Positions 34,921 through 45,625 of a stretch of DNA of 64,000 nt are shown one piece after another. Where the stretch lies: assembly GCA_030762935.1 (NCBI GenBank), contig CM060890.1:65536765-65600764 (forward strand), in the 5' to 3' direction. Both the position numbers and the translations under genes were made by a program. The stretch comes from Hymenopus coronatus. Taxonomy: Eukaryota > Arthropoda > Insecta > Mantodea > Hymenopodidae. Within the stretch, counting starts at the first letter, position 1. Each line of letters begins with the position of its first letter. A model generated the notes under the pieces. That model saw nothing but the letters and a program-made list of their open reading frames with translations, was not told where the DNA came from and ran no database searches.

Positions 34921-35192
34921 CTACCAGCGCGTGGTGTAATGGTTACCATGGTAACTTCATATACCCAAGATCGCGGGGCGGAGGACGATGAATTTTTTCG
35001 GGTGTAAAAATCCTTAGCATGGCTTCCTTCGGAAGGGAAGTAAAGCCGTGGGTCCCGTGTCGTAGATTTACGGCACGTAAAAGAACCTCAAGCCTGAGAG
35101 AGAGACCTTTGAGCAAAATTAAGCGGTCTTTCACGCCCAGTATAGAATGGGACGCTGAGAACCACAGTAGTTAAAGAGCGTCCATAAATAAC
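34921..35192 (+). mobile_element. tRNA-derived SINE, type B3
   Basis: tRNA-like head AGCGCGTGGTGTAATGGTTA, then a long body: TTTTTCGGGTGTAAAAATCC, TAGATTTACGGCACGTAAAA, AACCTCAAGCCTGAG, and TGGGACGCTGAGAACCACAG at the 3' end with GCGTCCATAAAT. Minus-strand relatives are at 42420-42605 and 58795-59060. Confidence 0.85.
34942..34955. promoter_or_regulatory. Palindromic RFX X-box match inside SINE head
   Basis: GTTACCATGGTAAC is a perfect, fully palindromic match to RYYNYYATRRNRAC. It is formed by the tRNA-like D-arm/anticodon region of the type B3 SINE. Binding in vivo is unknown. Confidence 0.35.
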
Positions 35193-35194
35193 AC

Positions 35195-35618
35195 CATTTT
35201 TTAACCGGAGTGCTGTTGTGTTGACATGTTGCATTCGCGCTTAACTGGGGAGTAATGCGTTAAGTGAATCCATCTCTCATAAATACTACTTGCGCTAAGA
35301 CAAAATAAGAGAGGGAGTAATTTTCGTAGCAGAACCGTAAAAACCAGAGCTTTTTAGCTCAAATGGTTTTCATAATATATATGAATAAACATTATGTCGC
35401 CAGGCAGATTTACATGCTCGGTGTGCGAGAGGGAAATATGAATAGAGTTAGGGCAGCGACCTGGCAACGGAGAGCACGATGACGCATCTCATTCGCTGCA
35501 GCGTAGAACTCTTCTCATTTGATAAACATAGTTACCAATCTGCGGGATGAGAGAACTCCCGCGGCTCTCGCTACCCAACAATCCTTTGGTAGTAACTGCT
35601 GGAATCCACACCCATGAA
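35195..35618. other. Unassigned sequence
   Basis: Slightly G+C-richer than its surroundings. No feature supported. Confidence 0.4.
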
Positions 35619-36468
35619 AAATTTGATGTGTTCTATTCACATGACTTTCCCTACATCTCTGCAACAAATTATTGTTAGCAAGCCTATGCCTCTATTTACT
35701 TCAAGCTAATCGAGAAAAAACTAGTAGAAATAGTCTTATTACTTGCTTCCTTGAAAGTCGAAGTGAAATAAGGTAGTGCGATAGGTTAAAATGATAGTCA
35801 AAAGCTGGTAGCTATGTGAAGTTCCTTTGGTTTTATTGACAGGATTGACAAATTTCTGTATGAGAATACTATAAGTTTTTCAAAGATGAAACAAAAAATG
35901 GGGAGTATCTGAAAAAGAATCAACTCCACGAAAAAAATATATATAACATAAATTGTGTGACTTAACGTGCTCTGCATTTTTTGTGGTAAGTTTTTGTCCA
36001 TCTTTTACGGTTTAGCAATAATGCAATATTCCGTAAAAGTCATCCAGAATAAACTAGTCTTCACAGGCTATTTCCAGAAAATTGAAGATATACATTTTAT
36101 TTGTCACAATATTTTAATCAAAATCGTTAGAGCCATTTTTAAGAAAATAAACATTTTCGAAAAAAGTTCCATATGAAGGTAGTTTGGGGTGGGGGGATTT
36201 TTCTCAAAATATTCGTGTGGCATCCCTGGAAGATATTAAACTTAAATACCAAGTTTCGTATTTTACCGATTTTTCGTTTTTGAGTTATCGTGTTCACAGA
36301 TACACGGAAGCACGGACACACACACGCAGACCTTTTTTTGAAAACGCTGTTTTGGATATAGGGGACCCTAAAACATATATTTTCGGTGAAATCTCGGTAT
36401 CGATTTTTTTGGGTGGAGTGCAATACCTTCTCTATACACAATGTGTACATAGTACATATAGAGAAAGT
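35619..36468 (-). mobile_element. Family A interspersed repeat, copy 7 (full length)
   Basis: Minus strand. The 3' end GTAGGGAAAGTCATGTGAAT lies at the left (35632-35655), followed inward by all family landmarks in reverse order, with a short CA tract at about 36318-36330. The palindromic start is intact at 36425-36468. The 149-codon plus-strand frame at 36184-36633 runs through the repeat and is not a gene. Confidence 0.85.
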
Positions 36469-36627
36469 AAAAAGGAGACAATTACTGCAAACCCTGAATG
36501 TTTCATTCTGACATTAAGCACGACGAGTTTATCTACCAAACAGGGGTTAAACCACGTGCTACATTTCCCAGCGAAAGGTAATTTACATAAAGCCTCCCTT
36601 CTAGCCAAACTCGAAAGAAATGTAAAT

Positions 36628-36765
36628 ATGTGATGTGTTCCATCCACATGACTTTCTCTACATCTCTGCAACAAATTATTGTTGACAAGCTTATGCTTCT
36701 ATTTAATTCATGCTAATCGAAAAAAAAAAATCTAATGTGTACCATTCCCATGACTTCGCAGTTGT
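36628..36765 (-). mobile_element. Family A, 3'-end fragment
   Basis: Minus-strand copy of the last ~110 bases (GATGTAGAGAAAGTCATGTG at 36649-36668 on the minus strand), about 160 bp beyond the palindromic start of copy 7. Confidence 0.65.
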
Positions 36766-36769
36766 AAAT

Positions 36770-37145
36770 AAAAAGCATTTAATCCTCCATTATTATAGCA
36801 TATATGCAATATTATCATTCGTCTTTGTTTTAATTAATTTGTTAACATTTAATTCGATTTAATTAATCGAAATATATAATAAATATAATTTTTTTGGCAC
36901 ACGCCTCTCACTGAAGGTGAGATAACTGCTTGGTTAACACTAGGAAGTATGACTAATGAAACCTACTTCGCTGAACCTATCCCAGTCGATCTCCATGCGC
37001 TTTTGGACGGCTGACGGTGATTAATTTTACTTTCACACATGCATTTCTGTTACAATCGTCAAACAAATAGTATGCAATGCATATCCTTAAGTGCTTTGCA
37101 AAAAGATATACATTTTTCTTCAAAGCTGCATTTACCGCACTGTAT
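36770..37145. other. AT-rich sequence, nothing supported
   Basis: No repeat head or frame of note. Confidence 0.4.
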
Positions 37146-37147
37146 CA

Positions 37148-37148
<1 letters not shown>

Positions 37149-37198
<50 letters not shown>
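37149..37198. repeat. (ATT)n microsatellite
   Basis: Pure ATT run. It accounts for a poly-Tyr open frame here. Confidence 0.95.
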
Positions 37199-37199
<1 letters not shown>

Positions 37200-37250
37200 A
37201 TCATCAGCAACATTATTATCTTTTGTTTTCTTTAGTTCTACTTCAAATGT

Positions 37251-37325
37251 ATAAGCTACTTCTTCCTGAATGCCCCAATATTAATTCATTTTATGGGAAA
37301 ACTGCCGGTCATAAACATGTTCAAA
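37251..37325 (+). repeat. Family D short dispersed repeat, copy 1
   Basis: CTTCTTCCTGAATGCCCCAA ... TTCATTTTATGGGAAAACTGCC ... GGTCATAAACAT matches 40968-41042 with scattered differences. Too short to classify. Confidence 0.45.
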
Positions 37326-38007
37326 TTGTAACCTAGAGAAATATAAAATAATTGCATTCCTGATGCACTCTGAAAGTTTAACAAGAAGTATTATGTAACC
37401 TTCTATACTGCCTCCATGTCGATAGGTGTAGCTCTGTTTCCTCGAACTTATGCACGCGAACACGCAACATAGCAGTGGGTCTAAATTTTTAACAGCTAAG
37501 GGTAATTTAATGCCGGTGTAAGATATTGCAACAGCAGAGGCAATTAAGGGAGAAACGTATCTAACCTACAAGTTACTGTGCTACTGTCATAATGGTGTAC
37601 CAGAGTGGGGCTCAGAAAAGAAAATAGAATGGTGAGATGGCCTTTGAAGCGATGTAGGTAACAGCTACAGAATGTTAATGTTGCATTATCGTATGTTTCT
37701 AGGTTAAGCGAGTACTTGAGGTGCATTAAACTGCCACTGCAATGCCAGGTATGGCGCGCAATTCTAAAATAAGGAATTTCCATTATCACAGAGTAGCTAC
37801 TATTTTATCCTCTCACTGCAGAGATACTTTAGACTGTTGGTGCTGTATAGCAAGAAGAAACGCTGAAGAGCGAATAAGAAACCATCACTGTCATTGAGTA
37901 CCAAGAAGCCATATTGCAGTTACTAAGTTAAACGATTTGCTTCAACATATAGTGAACTAGAATGCCCTATGAATATTTCTGCAAAGGCGCTGAACATAAT
38001 ACACCTT

Positions 38008-38110
38008 GGATAGGTAGAGTCAGACTGAAAAATGTAATGCCATAGCCGGGTTTTAAATCACGGTCTCTAAACGGTTGCTCTTCCACTGAGCTACCATGGT
38101 AACATGCCGG
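38008..38110 (-). mobile_element. tRNA-headed SINE, type B5, left arm of inverted pair
   Basis: On the minus strand: GGTAGCTCAGTGGAAGAGC (tRNA D-arm with box A), GTGATTTAAAACCCGGC (degenerate box B), then GGCATTACATTTTTCAGTCT and GACTCTACCTATCC. The downstream copy at 38128-38228 mirrors it. Confidence 0.75.
38090..38103. promoter_or_regulatory. RFX X-box match in SINE head
   Basis: GCTACCATGGTAAC fits RYYNYYATRRNRAC at every position, at the head of the type B5 SINE. It is a different SINE type from the one at 34942. Confidence 0.3.
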
Positions 38111-38127
38111 CAATGCTATGCTATGCT

Positions 38128-38228
38128 GTGTTAGCTCAGTGGAAGAGCGGCCGGCTAGAGATCGGGCGATCCGTGGTTCATATTCCGCCTATGTAATTGA
38201 ATTTTTCAGTCGGACTCTACCTATCCAG
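38128..38228 (+). mobile_element. tRNA-headed SINE, type B5, right arm of inverted pair
   Basis: GTTAGCTCAGTGGAAGAGCG begins a tRNA-like head, with box B-like GGTTCATATTCC, then TTTTTCAGTCGGACTCTACC. With the left arm it forms an inverted repeat of about 100 bp around a ~20-bp spacer containing two direct GCTAT units. The broken box B argues against a working tRNA gene. Confidence 0.75.
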
Positions 38229-38794
38229 CTCCTGTCCTACAATTGAAACAATATACCTTGATGTGGTTCTTTTGTTGCCGGTTAACTGCTCCATTGGGAA
38301 ATGAGTTATGTTTCTCAGGGTATGCATGGGTGAGATGATAATCGATACGAGTTAAAATGTATGGGAATCTTATTAGGATGCTAATAACAGATAAGTTTGA
38401 GTCGAGTTTCGATCTGAATAATAAGATATAAAGTATCCTTATTTATTAAAAATTAAGTGTAAAGCAAGTTAATTGTAATACGGCGAGTGTTTTAAGGTGA
38501 TTATCATTAGACTGTCCCTGAACCTAAGCACAATAAATTATAACTGCGTTGTATTAAATCTGTGGACTTCCAAATATTAACTTTACGCTTGTACCGGGAG
38601 TATCTTTCTCGCCTATCACTTTGCTTTCGTTTGGCTCCGGTATTAATAGAAGCGTATTCCCTTTGAAAGACTTTGCTTGTGGCGTCAGACACTATATCGT
38701 GTGGTGAGGAGGGTTCGCTGGAGTGTCGAGCGGAGAGTCATTCTGTTAGTGGTGTGTAAATCATAGGGCGGAAATGCCTAGCATTTTACTGAAG

Positions 38795-39826
38795 CACGTT
38801 TTGTGACCAGCCGCCATCTTGCGTTCTACACACTACCATATACATCATACGCAGCGTATATCAAATTAATTGTTTTTCCGAGTTTTTGAAGTAAAAACAA
38901 AGGACAATGGAAAGGAATATTTAATACAATCACATTTTTTGGCCTGTCAGAAGATATTATTGATAAATTGGTATTATTACAGTAAACATCGTGGCAGGGT
39001 CATAACTTAGTTTTGTTCTAATCTCTTGGTCTAAAACTGAAGGAGAGCAAAATATCAGATTTTGACCAAATCTTATTGTTTGTCTCTCATGCCTATAGGC
39101 ATTAATTCCACTACATGAACTTATAAATAGATACACCACAAAAAGGGTGAGAAGTATCAGAGTTTATCGCAAAGATTACGACTTTCGCTGTGCACTGCAT
39201 TCCGAGACCGAAAAACACGTCCCCTATTCTCACAGTTCTGGTATCATAAGCACATAATTTGATACTAATTATTTCTCGCGATAGCTGCTACATGGGCAAA
39301 TTGGCAACAGGTTTCTTATAAATCGGATTAGGTTGCCAATTCTGGCTGCTTCTCAACGGTCTTTCCAAGTTGGAAATCTAAAATCTAACAAACAATACAG
39401 AATTGTTCTGTTGATAATGTAAATAAGTACACTAACTTAAGTATTGAAACATATTTCCCTTTCCTTGTTTATGCTTCTGCTTTTTGAGAAACTACAACCA
39501 AACACCTCATACGTATTGACCATTATACTGATTTAAAGCTTACACTCTGAATTTACTGCTTAACTGAATATGTAACATCACAAAATAATTTACATAAGTA
39601 TCCTAACCTATGTATTGAAACGCATTTCCCTTTCCTTGTTTTTGCTTCTGCTATTCGAGAAATTACAAACACCACACACGTATTCACCATTATACTGGTT
39701 TAAAACCTATAGTCCGAATGTACTGCTTAATTGTCATTTAACACCACAAAATTTTATTTTTGGGTGCACAGCTGTACTCATCTCAGAAGTGTAGAATCAA
39801 AATATGGCGGCTTGAAAAAAAACGTG
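38795..39826. mobile_element. Possible 1-kb element with inverted ends
   Basis: CACGTTTTGTGACCAGCCGC...TTCTACAC (38795-38831) is mirrored by GTGTAGAATC...ATGGCGGCTTG...ACGTG (39789-39826). The two ends share roughly two-thirds of about 38 positions. The core GCCGCCAT also resembles a YY1-type site. The interior holds two tandem ~167-bp units (39418-39751) and a perfect hairpin (39299-39341), and no coding frame. Superfamily unknown. Confidence 0.4.
39418..39751. repeat. Two diverged tandem units of ~167 bp
   Basis: Both units carry TATTGAAAC, ATTTCCCTTTCCTTGTTT, GCTTCTGCT, CCATTATACTG and TACTGCTTAA in the same order (39418-39587, 39588-39751), with many substitutions, so the duplication is old. 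Confidence 0.8.
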
Positions 39827-40374
39827 TTCACCAACCACAATGCATAAGGATAAGGCATTTCCTATCTATTCTCTCTATATCTGTGATGTAAACGAAACAG
39901 CTGGAGGTAGGAGTCCGGGCTTTCTGCGATTAACGTTAACTCGATGTGAATATTCGTGTTATAGTAATTATTCACGTTTAGCAAAATTATTTGCGGCATG
40001 TTGCTATACCCAAAGAACTTCTCAGCCGACATTAATATTATTATTATTGGTTTGAAACTGTATTCAGAAAAGGCACTTCTCAAAATTTGCTCACTTTGGC
40101 AATTCATTTATATCCGCTGTGCTGGAAACTTAGGTGGCATTAAACTTTTATCAGTTTTAAATTTCCTTAATGTCTTAGTATCCATTAAAGACGCCTTTTC
40201 CTTTTATACAACCTTAAGCGTCGTTTCACGCATTGACCTTTCTGGATAAAATGGAGATAGACATTGTGCACGTTGAAGGCAAAAATTGTTTCGTAAAGCA
40301 TAGACTCACCAAACTGTTATACACGACACGAGCAGTTTTCAGGCTGAGGGCAGCCCGATGGTGTGTTAAGACGT

Positions 40375-40515
40375 GTTCCCATTCTTGCTAGGATTTAACG
40401 ATGTACTGACGGGAATGTGGGATTTTCAGGATGGCGGGTGAAAATGAAGTTGGGGAGTGAAAGGAGGTAGCAAGTTTGCTCCTCACGGATGCCAGTCACG
40501 TTGCAACAGCCCTTG
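40375..40515 (+). repeat. Family C dispersed repeat, copy 2
   Basis: See 21895-22035. Shared core GGATGGCGGGTGAAAATGAA and AGGAGGTAGCAAG. A weaker third relative may lie at 38270-38340. Confidence 0.5.
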
Positions 40516-40967
40516 TGCACCGCTGGTGTAATTTGTTTAAAACATATTTATTTTGGGGTTGAAATTTTAAAATCCAAGCACCTCTTAAAGGATTTAAGAA
40601 GCTTAGCCGTAGCGGCTGTTGGAGGTGCTCCTTCGTTACCGGGGATGCCCGCAAGCCATGCGGGAAAGCTGATATTAAGTCCTACTTTTAAAACTTCAAA
40701 GGAAAGAAACTCTTATCATTAATTCCCAAAATTAATATTTTATTTTTAATTTCAATTATTGCTGTTGTTATATTTATCGCCTGAAGAGGTGGTTTCTGGG
40801 AGTGTAATCACCAAACTGTTATACGGCGAATCAAATACCGGTCACACCGCCCTACTGGGATGAGCGCTGTGCTATGATCACTGAAGCAAGCGTAGCTTGA
40901 AGCGCAAGAAGAGTAAAGAACCCAAAATTTAAATGCACCTAAAAGTGTGAACTTGAAGCGAAATCTT

Positions 40968-41042
40968 TAAACTATTTCTTCCTGAATTCTCCAATAGTTG
41001 TTCATTTTTATGGCAAAAGCTACCGATCATAAACATAAACAA
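40968..41042 (+). repeat. Family D short dispersed repeat, copy 2
   Basis: Counterpart of 37251-37325 (TTCTTCCTGAATTCTCCAA and GATCATAAACATAAAC). Confidence 0.45.
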
Positions 41043-41366
41043 GAAGAGTAAAAGAGTTTGTGACTTGAAGCGTAGGAGGTGCCAGAGTAACTAAATGTAC
41101 GAAATACATACGTAGTTTTATGTTTAGAACTATATCTCTTCCGCAGAAAAAAGATGACACTTTCACTATGAAATCATACCGAAGAATTTTTCGAGACCCA
41201 TAACAATTTATAAAGGGTACATATTCTGCAGTTAATTACAATATATTAATTACATTTGAGAAACAAACATTACAGTGTCTTACAAGAAAAGATCGTTTTT
41301 TTTTGTTTTTTTTTTATTTCACTTGAATTATTGTATCTAGTTTTATACTTAGTACAAGTTTTGCTT

Positions 41367-41716
41367 GGTCGTCTCCTTAGCGCGGTGGTAGCGCAGCTGC
41401 CTACCAAGCGGGAGACCTGGGTTCGATCCCCAGTACCGGCGTGGGGATTTTTCCCCCGCTGGGAGACCTGGACCGGGGTGCACTCAGCCTCGTGAGGTCC
41501 CTGGGGGGCCAATTGAGGAGCTACTTGATGGAGAAGTAGCGGCTCCAGGTCGTGAGGACCGCATTAACCGGCCGGGAGGGGCTCGAGGCGCTGACCACGT
41601 CTCACCCTCCAATACTGCACCCCATCCATGACGTCTGTAGTGGACCGAGATGGGGGACGCAGCGGCCGGGCGGTAGGCCAAGGTTCCCCGTGAGCTGTCG
41701 TGCCATGGAGTTATGT
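41367..41716 (+). mobile_element. tRNA-derived SINE, type B7, with perfect 14-bp target-site duplication
   Basis: Head CCTTAGCGCGGTGGTAGCGC (box A) and CTGGGTTCGATCCCCAG (box B within a perfect T-arm stem), then a G+C-rich 280-bp body. It is flanked by TACAAGTTTTGCTT at 41353-41366 and 41717-41730, identical in all 14 bases. It has no A tail. Opposed frames at 41256-41779 are artefacts of its G+C-rich body. It is the only copy in the window. Confidence 0.93.
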
Positions 41717-41734
41717 TACAAGTTTTGCTTTATG

Positions 41735-42200
41735 TGTTTCAGTACTACAATATTTCCGTTATTCTATCGTACTTATTAAACATTAGTAGCAGATTCACAT
41801 GTTTCATCATTACAATCTTTCTTTGCTATATACCAGAAATACTTCATTGTTGAAATTATTTTTAAGCAATTCATTATTCCCTATGAGTAGGATAAAATTC
41901 TAGAAAACTTAAGGTTTGAAATGGTATTAAACATTATTGACGTCGCTGTGTCTAGATTAATTTTCCTGTATTTTGTCCATTGAACATTAATCAAAGAAAA
42001 TAAATCAAATAAAAGAAATTCTGCAATTTCCAATAGCTCAGAACAGGAAGTTAATGGCAGGAAACTTATTTTAGAAAGGCAGAATAAAAACACTTCTGTC
42101 GCTATTGCTTACTACATATATTTAAAACGTAATAATAATTATTGCAACAATCACATTACTAATTAAGCAGAAGATACGCTAAGACGAAAAAATAGTTATT
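41735..42200. other. AT-rich sequence, nothing supported
   Basis: No repeat head or credible frame. Confidence 0.4.
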
Positions 42201-42206
42201 AGTCTA

Positions 42207-42405
42207 CGACGCAATCAATTGCCAGGATCATATCAGCGTCGCCAGAGTGGCGGGAATACGTTCCGCAGTTATTTTAAATGCTAGTAAAAATACCGACATG
42301 AGGCTGTTGCTTAAAAATCATCGATCTGGGCCGGGTTTTAACGCGCGACCTTAAGAACAGAAGACCAGCGCCTAAGCTATCCAGACCGACACGCTGTGAT
42401 CAAAG
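42207..42405 (-). mobile_element. tRNA-derived SINE, type B4
   Basis: Minus-strand head GGTCTGGATAGCTTAGGCGC (box A), GCGCGTTAAAACCCGGCCC (degenerate box B), body as in the 20288-20500 copy, ending TGATATGATCCTGGCAATTG. Confidence 0.72.
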
Positions 42406-42419
42406 TACGTAAATTGAGT

Positions 42420-42605
42420 TTTATTTATGGACGCTGTTTAACTACTGTGGTTCTCAGCGCCCCATTTTATATTGCGCGTGAAAGACTGTTTACTTTTGCT
42501 CAGAGGTCTCTTTATCAGGATTGAAGTTCTTCTGAGTGCCGTAAATCTGCGACACGGAACCACGGATCCGAGCTTGGGAATAGGAGGCTAGCATGTTATC
42601 CTGCA
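42420..42605 (-). mobile_element. tRNA-derived SINE, type B3, diverged
   Basis: Minus-strand relative of 34921-35192: CTGAGAACCACAGTAG, TCGCAGATTTACGGCA-type body, and a decayed head GTGGTGCAGGATAACATG. It is separated from the type B4 SINE by only about 15 bases. Confidence 0.7.
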
Positions 42606-42614
42606 CCACGGAGA

Positions 42615-43330
42615 AGTGAAAAAAGTAGTGAAAAATCATGATAGATACACACAGTATTTGCTTTGGCCTTCCTTTGTCGATTTCCGTTGTCTCACTCTTT
42701 AGAAAGAATGATCATGAGATTTCAATTGGCATTTTATTCCTAGATGCACAATAAGAGGACATCTGCCGAAATGTTTGAAAATCCACCCGACGTCTTTTTT
42801 TTCTTCTTCTTCTTCTTCCCAATGGAAAAGAGTACCTGTAAAGTCCCGCGTACTCTAGACTACCTTACAATTATTCCTAGTTTTTACGATGTCAAATTCT
42901 ACTTTTCATATTAGCGTCTGAAATACAAGTTTTATTCTCTTTCCCTACTCAATCATAAGTATCTTCTCTGTTCATCAGAAAAAATTTAGGTGCTGTTTCA
43001 ACAAAATTCTAAGCAATCCTGAGGTTTACAAATACACTAATTCGATGTATTGAACTTTGAGCTAAATGGCTTTTTCTTATTTACTGATATTCCTGGAATT
43101 TAATTATCTTAGCTACTATGACTTCCAGCTAAATTTGGCAACGCAACTTGCCTTCATTAATGGTTCTTATCTACAACAGAATAACTCATGCATGTTTACT
43201 TTATTCGTTGATTTTAATATATGAAATTATTTATCGCTATTGCTTCAGTATTTTCCCGTTATTTATTTATGAAATAATTATTGATTTAATACGACCATAA
43301 TTGCGGTATCAAATTAAAACCCTGTTGCAA
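42615..43330. other. AT-rich sequence, nothing supported
   Basis: A TTC-rich short tract is at 42796-42818. Confidence 0.4.
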
Positions 43331-43334
43331 AAAA

Positions 43335-44138
43335 CAATGTCAAAAATTCAATAGCCGGATTTCATTTGAAAGAATATATCGAGGTCCTCTGAATCTAAAA
43401 ATATTTTTACTTTTTCTATTACGTATACCTAGTAAGTAGAGAAAGTATTGTGTTCCACTCAAGAACTCGATGTAGAAATTCCATTGGAACTATGTTTTGT
43501 AACCTCTCTCCTCCCCCAGCGCCTTTTAAAAAAAACTGCACAACTCAAAAACGAAAAGTTCCGTGAATACCAAACTTGGTATTTAAGTTCAGTGCCTTTC
43601 AAAGATGTAAAGAAAAGTTTTACCCAAAGTTAACCTTTACTTCTAAAAAAGCTCCATCTTTTTTCTCTCCAAAATAGTTTTAAATAATTACAATACTACA
43701 TGTATAATAAATTAATTGTATTGCAAATAAACTGTATATCTTGAATTTTCTAGGAAAAACCATGAAGTTATTTTCATTTTGATCGAATTTTGTATATTTG
43801 ATAAACCGTTAGACAGAGACAAAATCTTACTGTACTAAAAATAAAATACCGCCTTAAAGCATACCATTCATGTCAAACTTTTTCGTGCCATTAACAGTTT
43901 GCGAGCTATTCTTATTTATTGGCTTGAACTTTAAAGCATTTTTCCGACTAAAAATCTCTACTCTTTTTATATTTCTTTCTGTCTTTATTTATTTTTTCAT
44001 ATAATGAGAATAGAGTTTCATATTTTCACATAATGTTCCAGTTTTAAGAGATTTGACAATCACATGAATATTCTTCATACACCTCAAAATAATGAAATGT
44101 GTAAAGATGTGATGAAAGTTTATCTAAGTAACTATATG

Positions 44139-44185
<47 letters not shown>

Positions 44186-44250
44186 TTGAGAGAAGAATGT
44201 TTGGAGAAGATTTAATAATAGTGTGTCACCCGAACACAATATCAGATTTT
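43335..44250 (+). mobile_element. Family A interspersed repeat, copy 8 with a preceding 5' fragment
   Basis: A 5' fragment (AAAAATTCAATAGCC...CTCTGAATCTAAAAATATTT, 43335-43408) runs directly into a new palindromic start (43409-43446). The body then carries CTCAAAAACGAAAAGTTCC, AAACTTGGTATTTAAGTTC and TTTTCTAGGAAAAACC, with a (AAT)n tract at 44141-44185. The distal tip, ATATCAGATTTT, abuts the next copy at 44252. Confidence 0.7.
44141..44185. repeat. (AAT)n microsatellite
   Basis: Pure trinucleotide run near the 3' part of family A copy 8. Confidence 0.95.
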
Positions 44251-44251
44251 T

Positions 44252-45108
44252 ACTTTCGCTAGCACGTATGTATATACAAGTACATAGTAGCTAAAGAAGG
44301 TAGGCATGGTATTCCACCCAAAAATTCGATGCCTATAGACTTCAACGGAATTATGTGTTTTGAGGTTCCCCGAGTCCGAAAAAAAGCTTTAGAAAAAGGT
44401 CCATGTGTGTGTGTGAGTTTGGACACCTTAGCTCAGAAACGAAATGACCGTTAAAAACCAAACTTGACATTTATGTTTAGTATGTTCCAAGGATACGACA
44501 CGAAGATTTTCAAGAAAATCTCCTCACCATAAATTACCCTTTACATGGAATTTTTTTGAAAATGTTTTTTCTAAGAAAACGATATAACGATTTTGGTTAA
44601 AATGCCGTATATTAAAGATATTTCACCAAAAATAAACTATGCATTTTGAATTTCCTGGGAATAGCCACTGAAGACCTATATTCTGGATGAGTTTTGCAGA
44701 ATTTTGTATGACGGTTAAACCGTAAGAAATAGACAAACTTACTACACAAAAAAATGTAAATCTCGTTAAAACATATGATTTAGGTCATATACGTTTTTCT
44801 GGTTGAGTTTACCGTTTCCGAGATATTCGTTTTGATTTTAAGCAACCCAACTTTTCTCAAACGGGACCATGCACAGCGAACGAATCTCTCAATTGTTTCA
44901 CATAGCGACCGGCGTTTAAAAGATTTGACTATCGCTTTAGATTAGTGTATTACCTTATTTTCCTCTACTTACAAGGAAGCAAGAAATAAGACATTTTCTA
45001 ATGTTTATCTCGATTAGTATGAAGTAAATAGAATAATCTTTTGCAAGAATAGTTTGTATATGGAACAGCAAGAGTAAGTTATGTGAATGGAACACATCAC
45101 TTTTTTTT
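44252..45108 (+). mobile_element. Family A interspersed repeat, copy 9 (full length)
   Basis: Begins ACTTTCGCTAGCACGTATG at 44252 immediately after the 3' tip of copy 8, giving a head-to-tail tandem pair. All internal landmarks are present (GT repeat at 44405; GGATACGACACGAAGATTTT; TTTCCTGGGAATAGCC; CATAGCGACCGGCGTTTAAA) and it ends GTTATGTGAATGGAACACAT. Confidence 0.85.
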
Positions 45109-45109
45109 T

Positions 45110-45625
45110 AAATTTAAAAATCCTGCCGAAATTACCATAAAACACAGAATAGTTAACAAACATTCTTAAACATACACTAAAATAGGCTCTTAAAGCAGAA
45201 TACTAAAAGTATGCAATAGACATAAGTTATAATCCCAAATGCTTTGAAATTACAATGTTTGTAAATCCACAATATTTGCTGCATATTACAATTTCACCAT
45301 TCCTCCATATACCTTCATTCATATTATAGTAGTCATATATAAAGTATTAATGCACAGCATGGAAAACAAAACAAATCTGTTCGAATACATCCTCCATCAA
45401 TTTTTGATGCTTTATTAGCTTCCACAAAGGAAAAACAGAAAGAAATAATCGCGTGAGATTTTCTCTGGATGACGCAAAAAGGAAAAACAAAAGCTGTAGC
45501 AGGTGATATTTCGAAAATGGCTAATGCTACCAAAAGTTATTTGACACTCGTATATTTGTTACAGCGCTTTTTATGTAGTACAGTTTTTTAAATCTTATAT
45601 CTATCAATTGTAAGGGCTTATTCAA
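45110..45625. other. AT-rich sequence, nothing supported
   Basis: No feature beyond short random frames. Confidence 0.4.

Noticed and set aside
36184..36633. 149-codon plus-strand frame
   Set aside because: It runs through family A copy 7 and past its palindromic end; the reading frame is not preserved in other copies.
37091..37336. Frame with a poly-Tyr run
   Set aside because: Product of an ATT microsatellite.
38795..38831. YY1-bound promoter of a hidden gene
   Set aside because: The GCCGCCAT core recurs in the inverted partner at 39789-39826, so it is better explained as a transposon end; no downstream coding exon was seen.
41375..41445. Possible tRNA gene
   Set aside because: It is the head of a SINE with a 14-bp target-site duplication and a long body. 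The same reasoning applies to the heads at 26396, 33437, 38130, 54126 and 62599.
43335..45108. CRISPR-like array
   Set aside because: Repeats here are ~850-bp transposon-like copies; there are no short regularly spaced repeats anywhere in the window.
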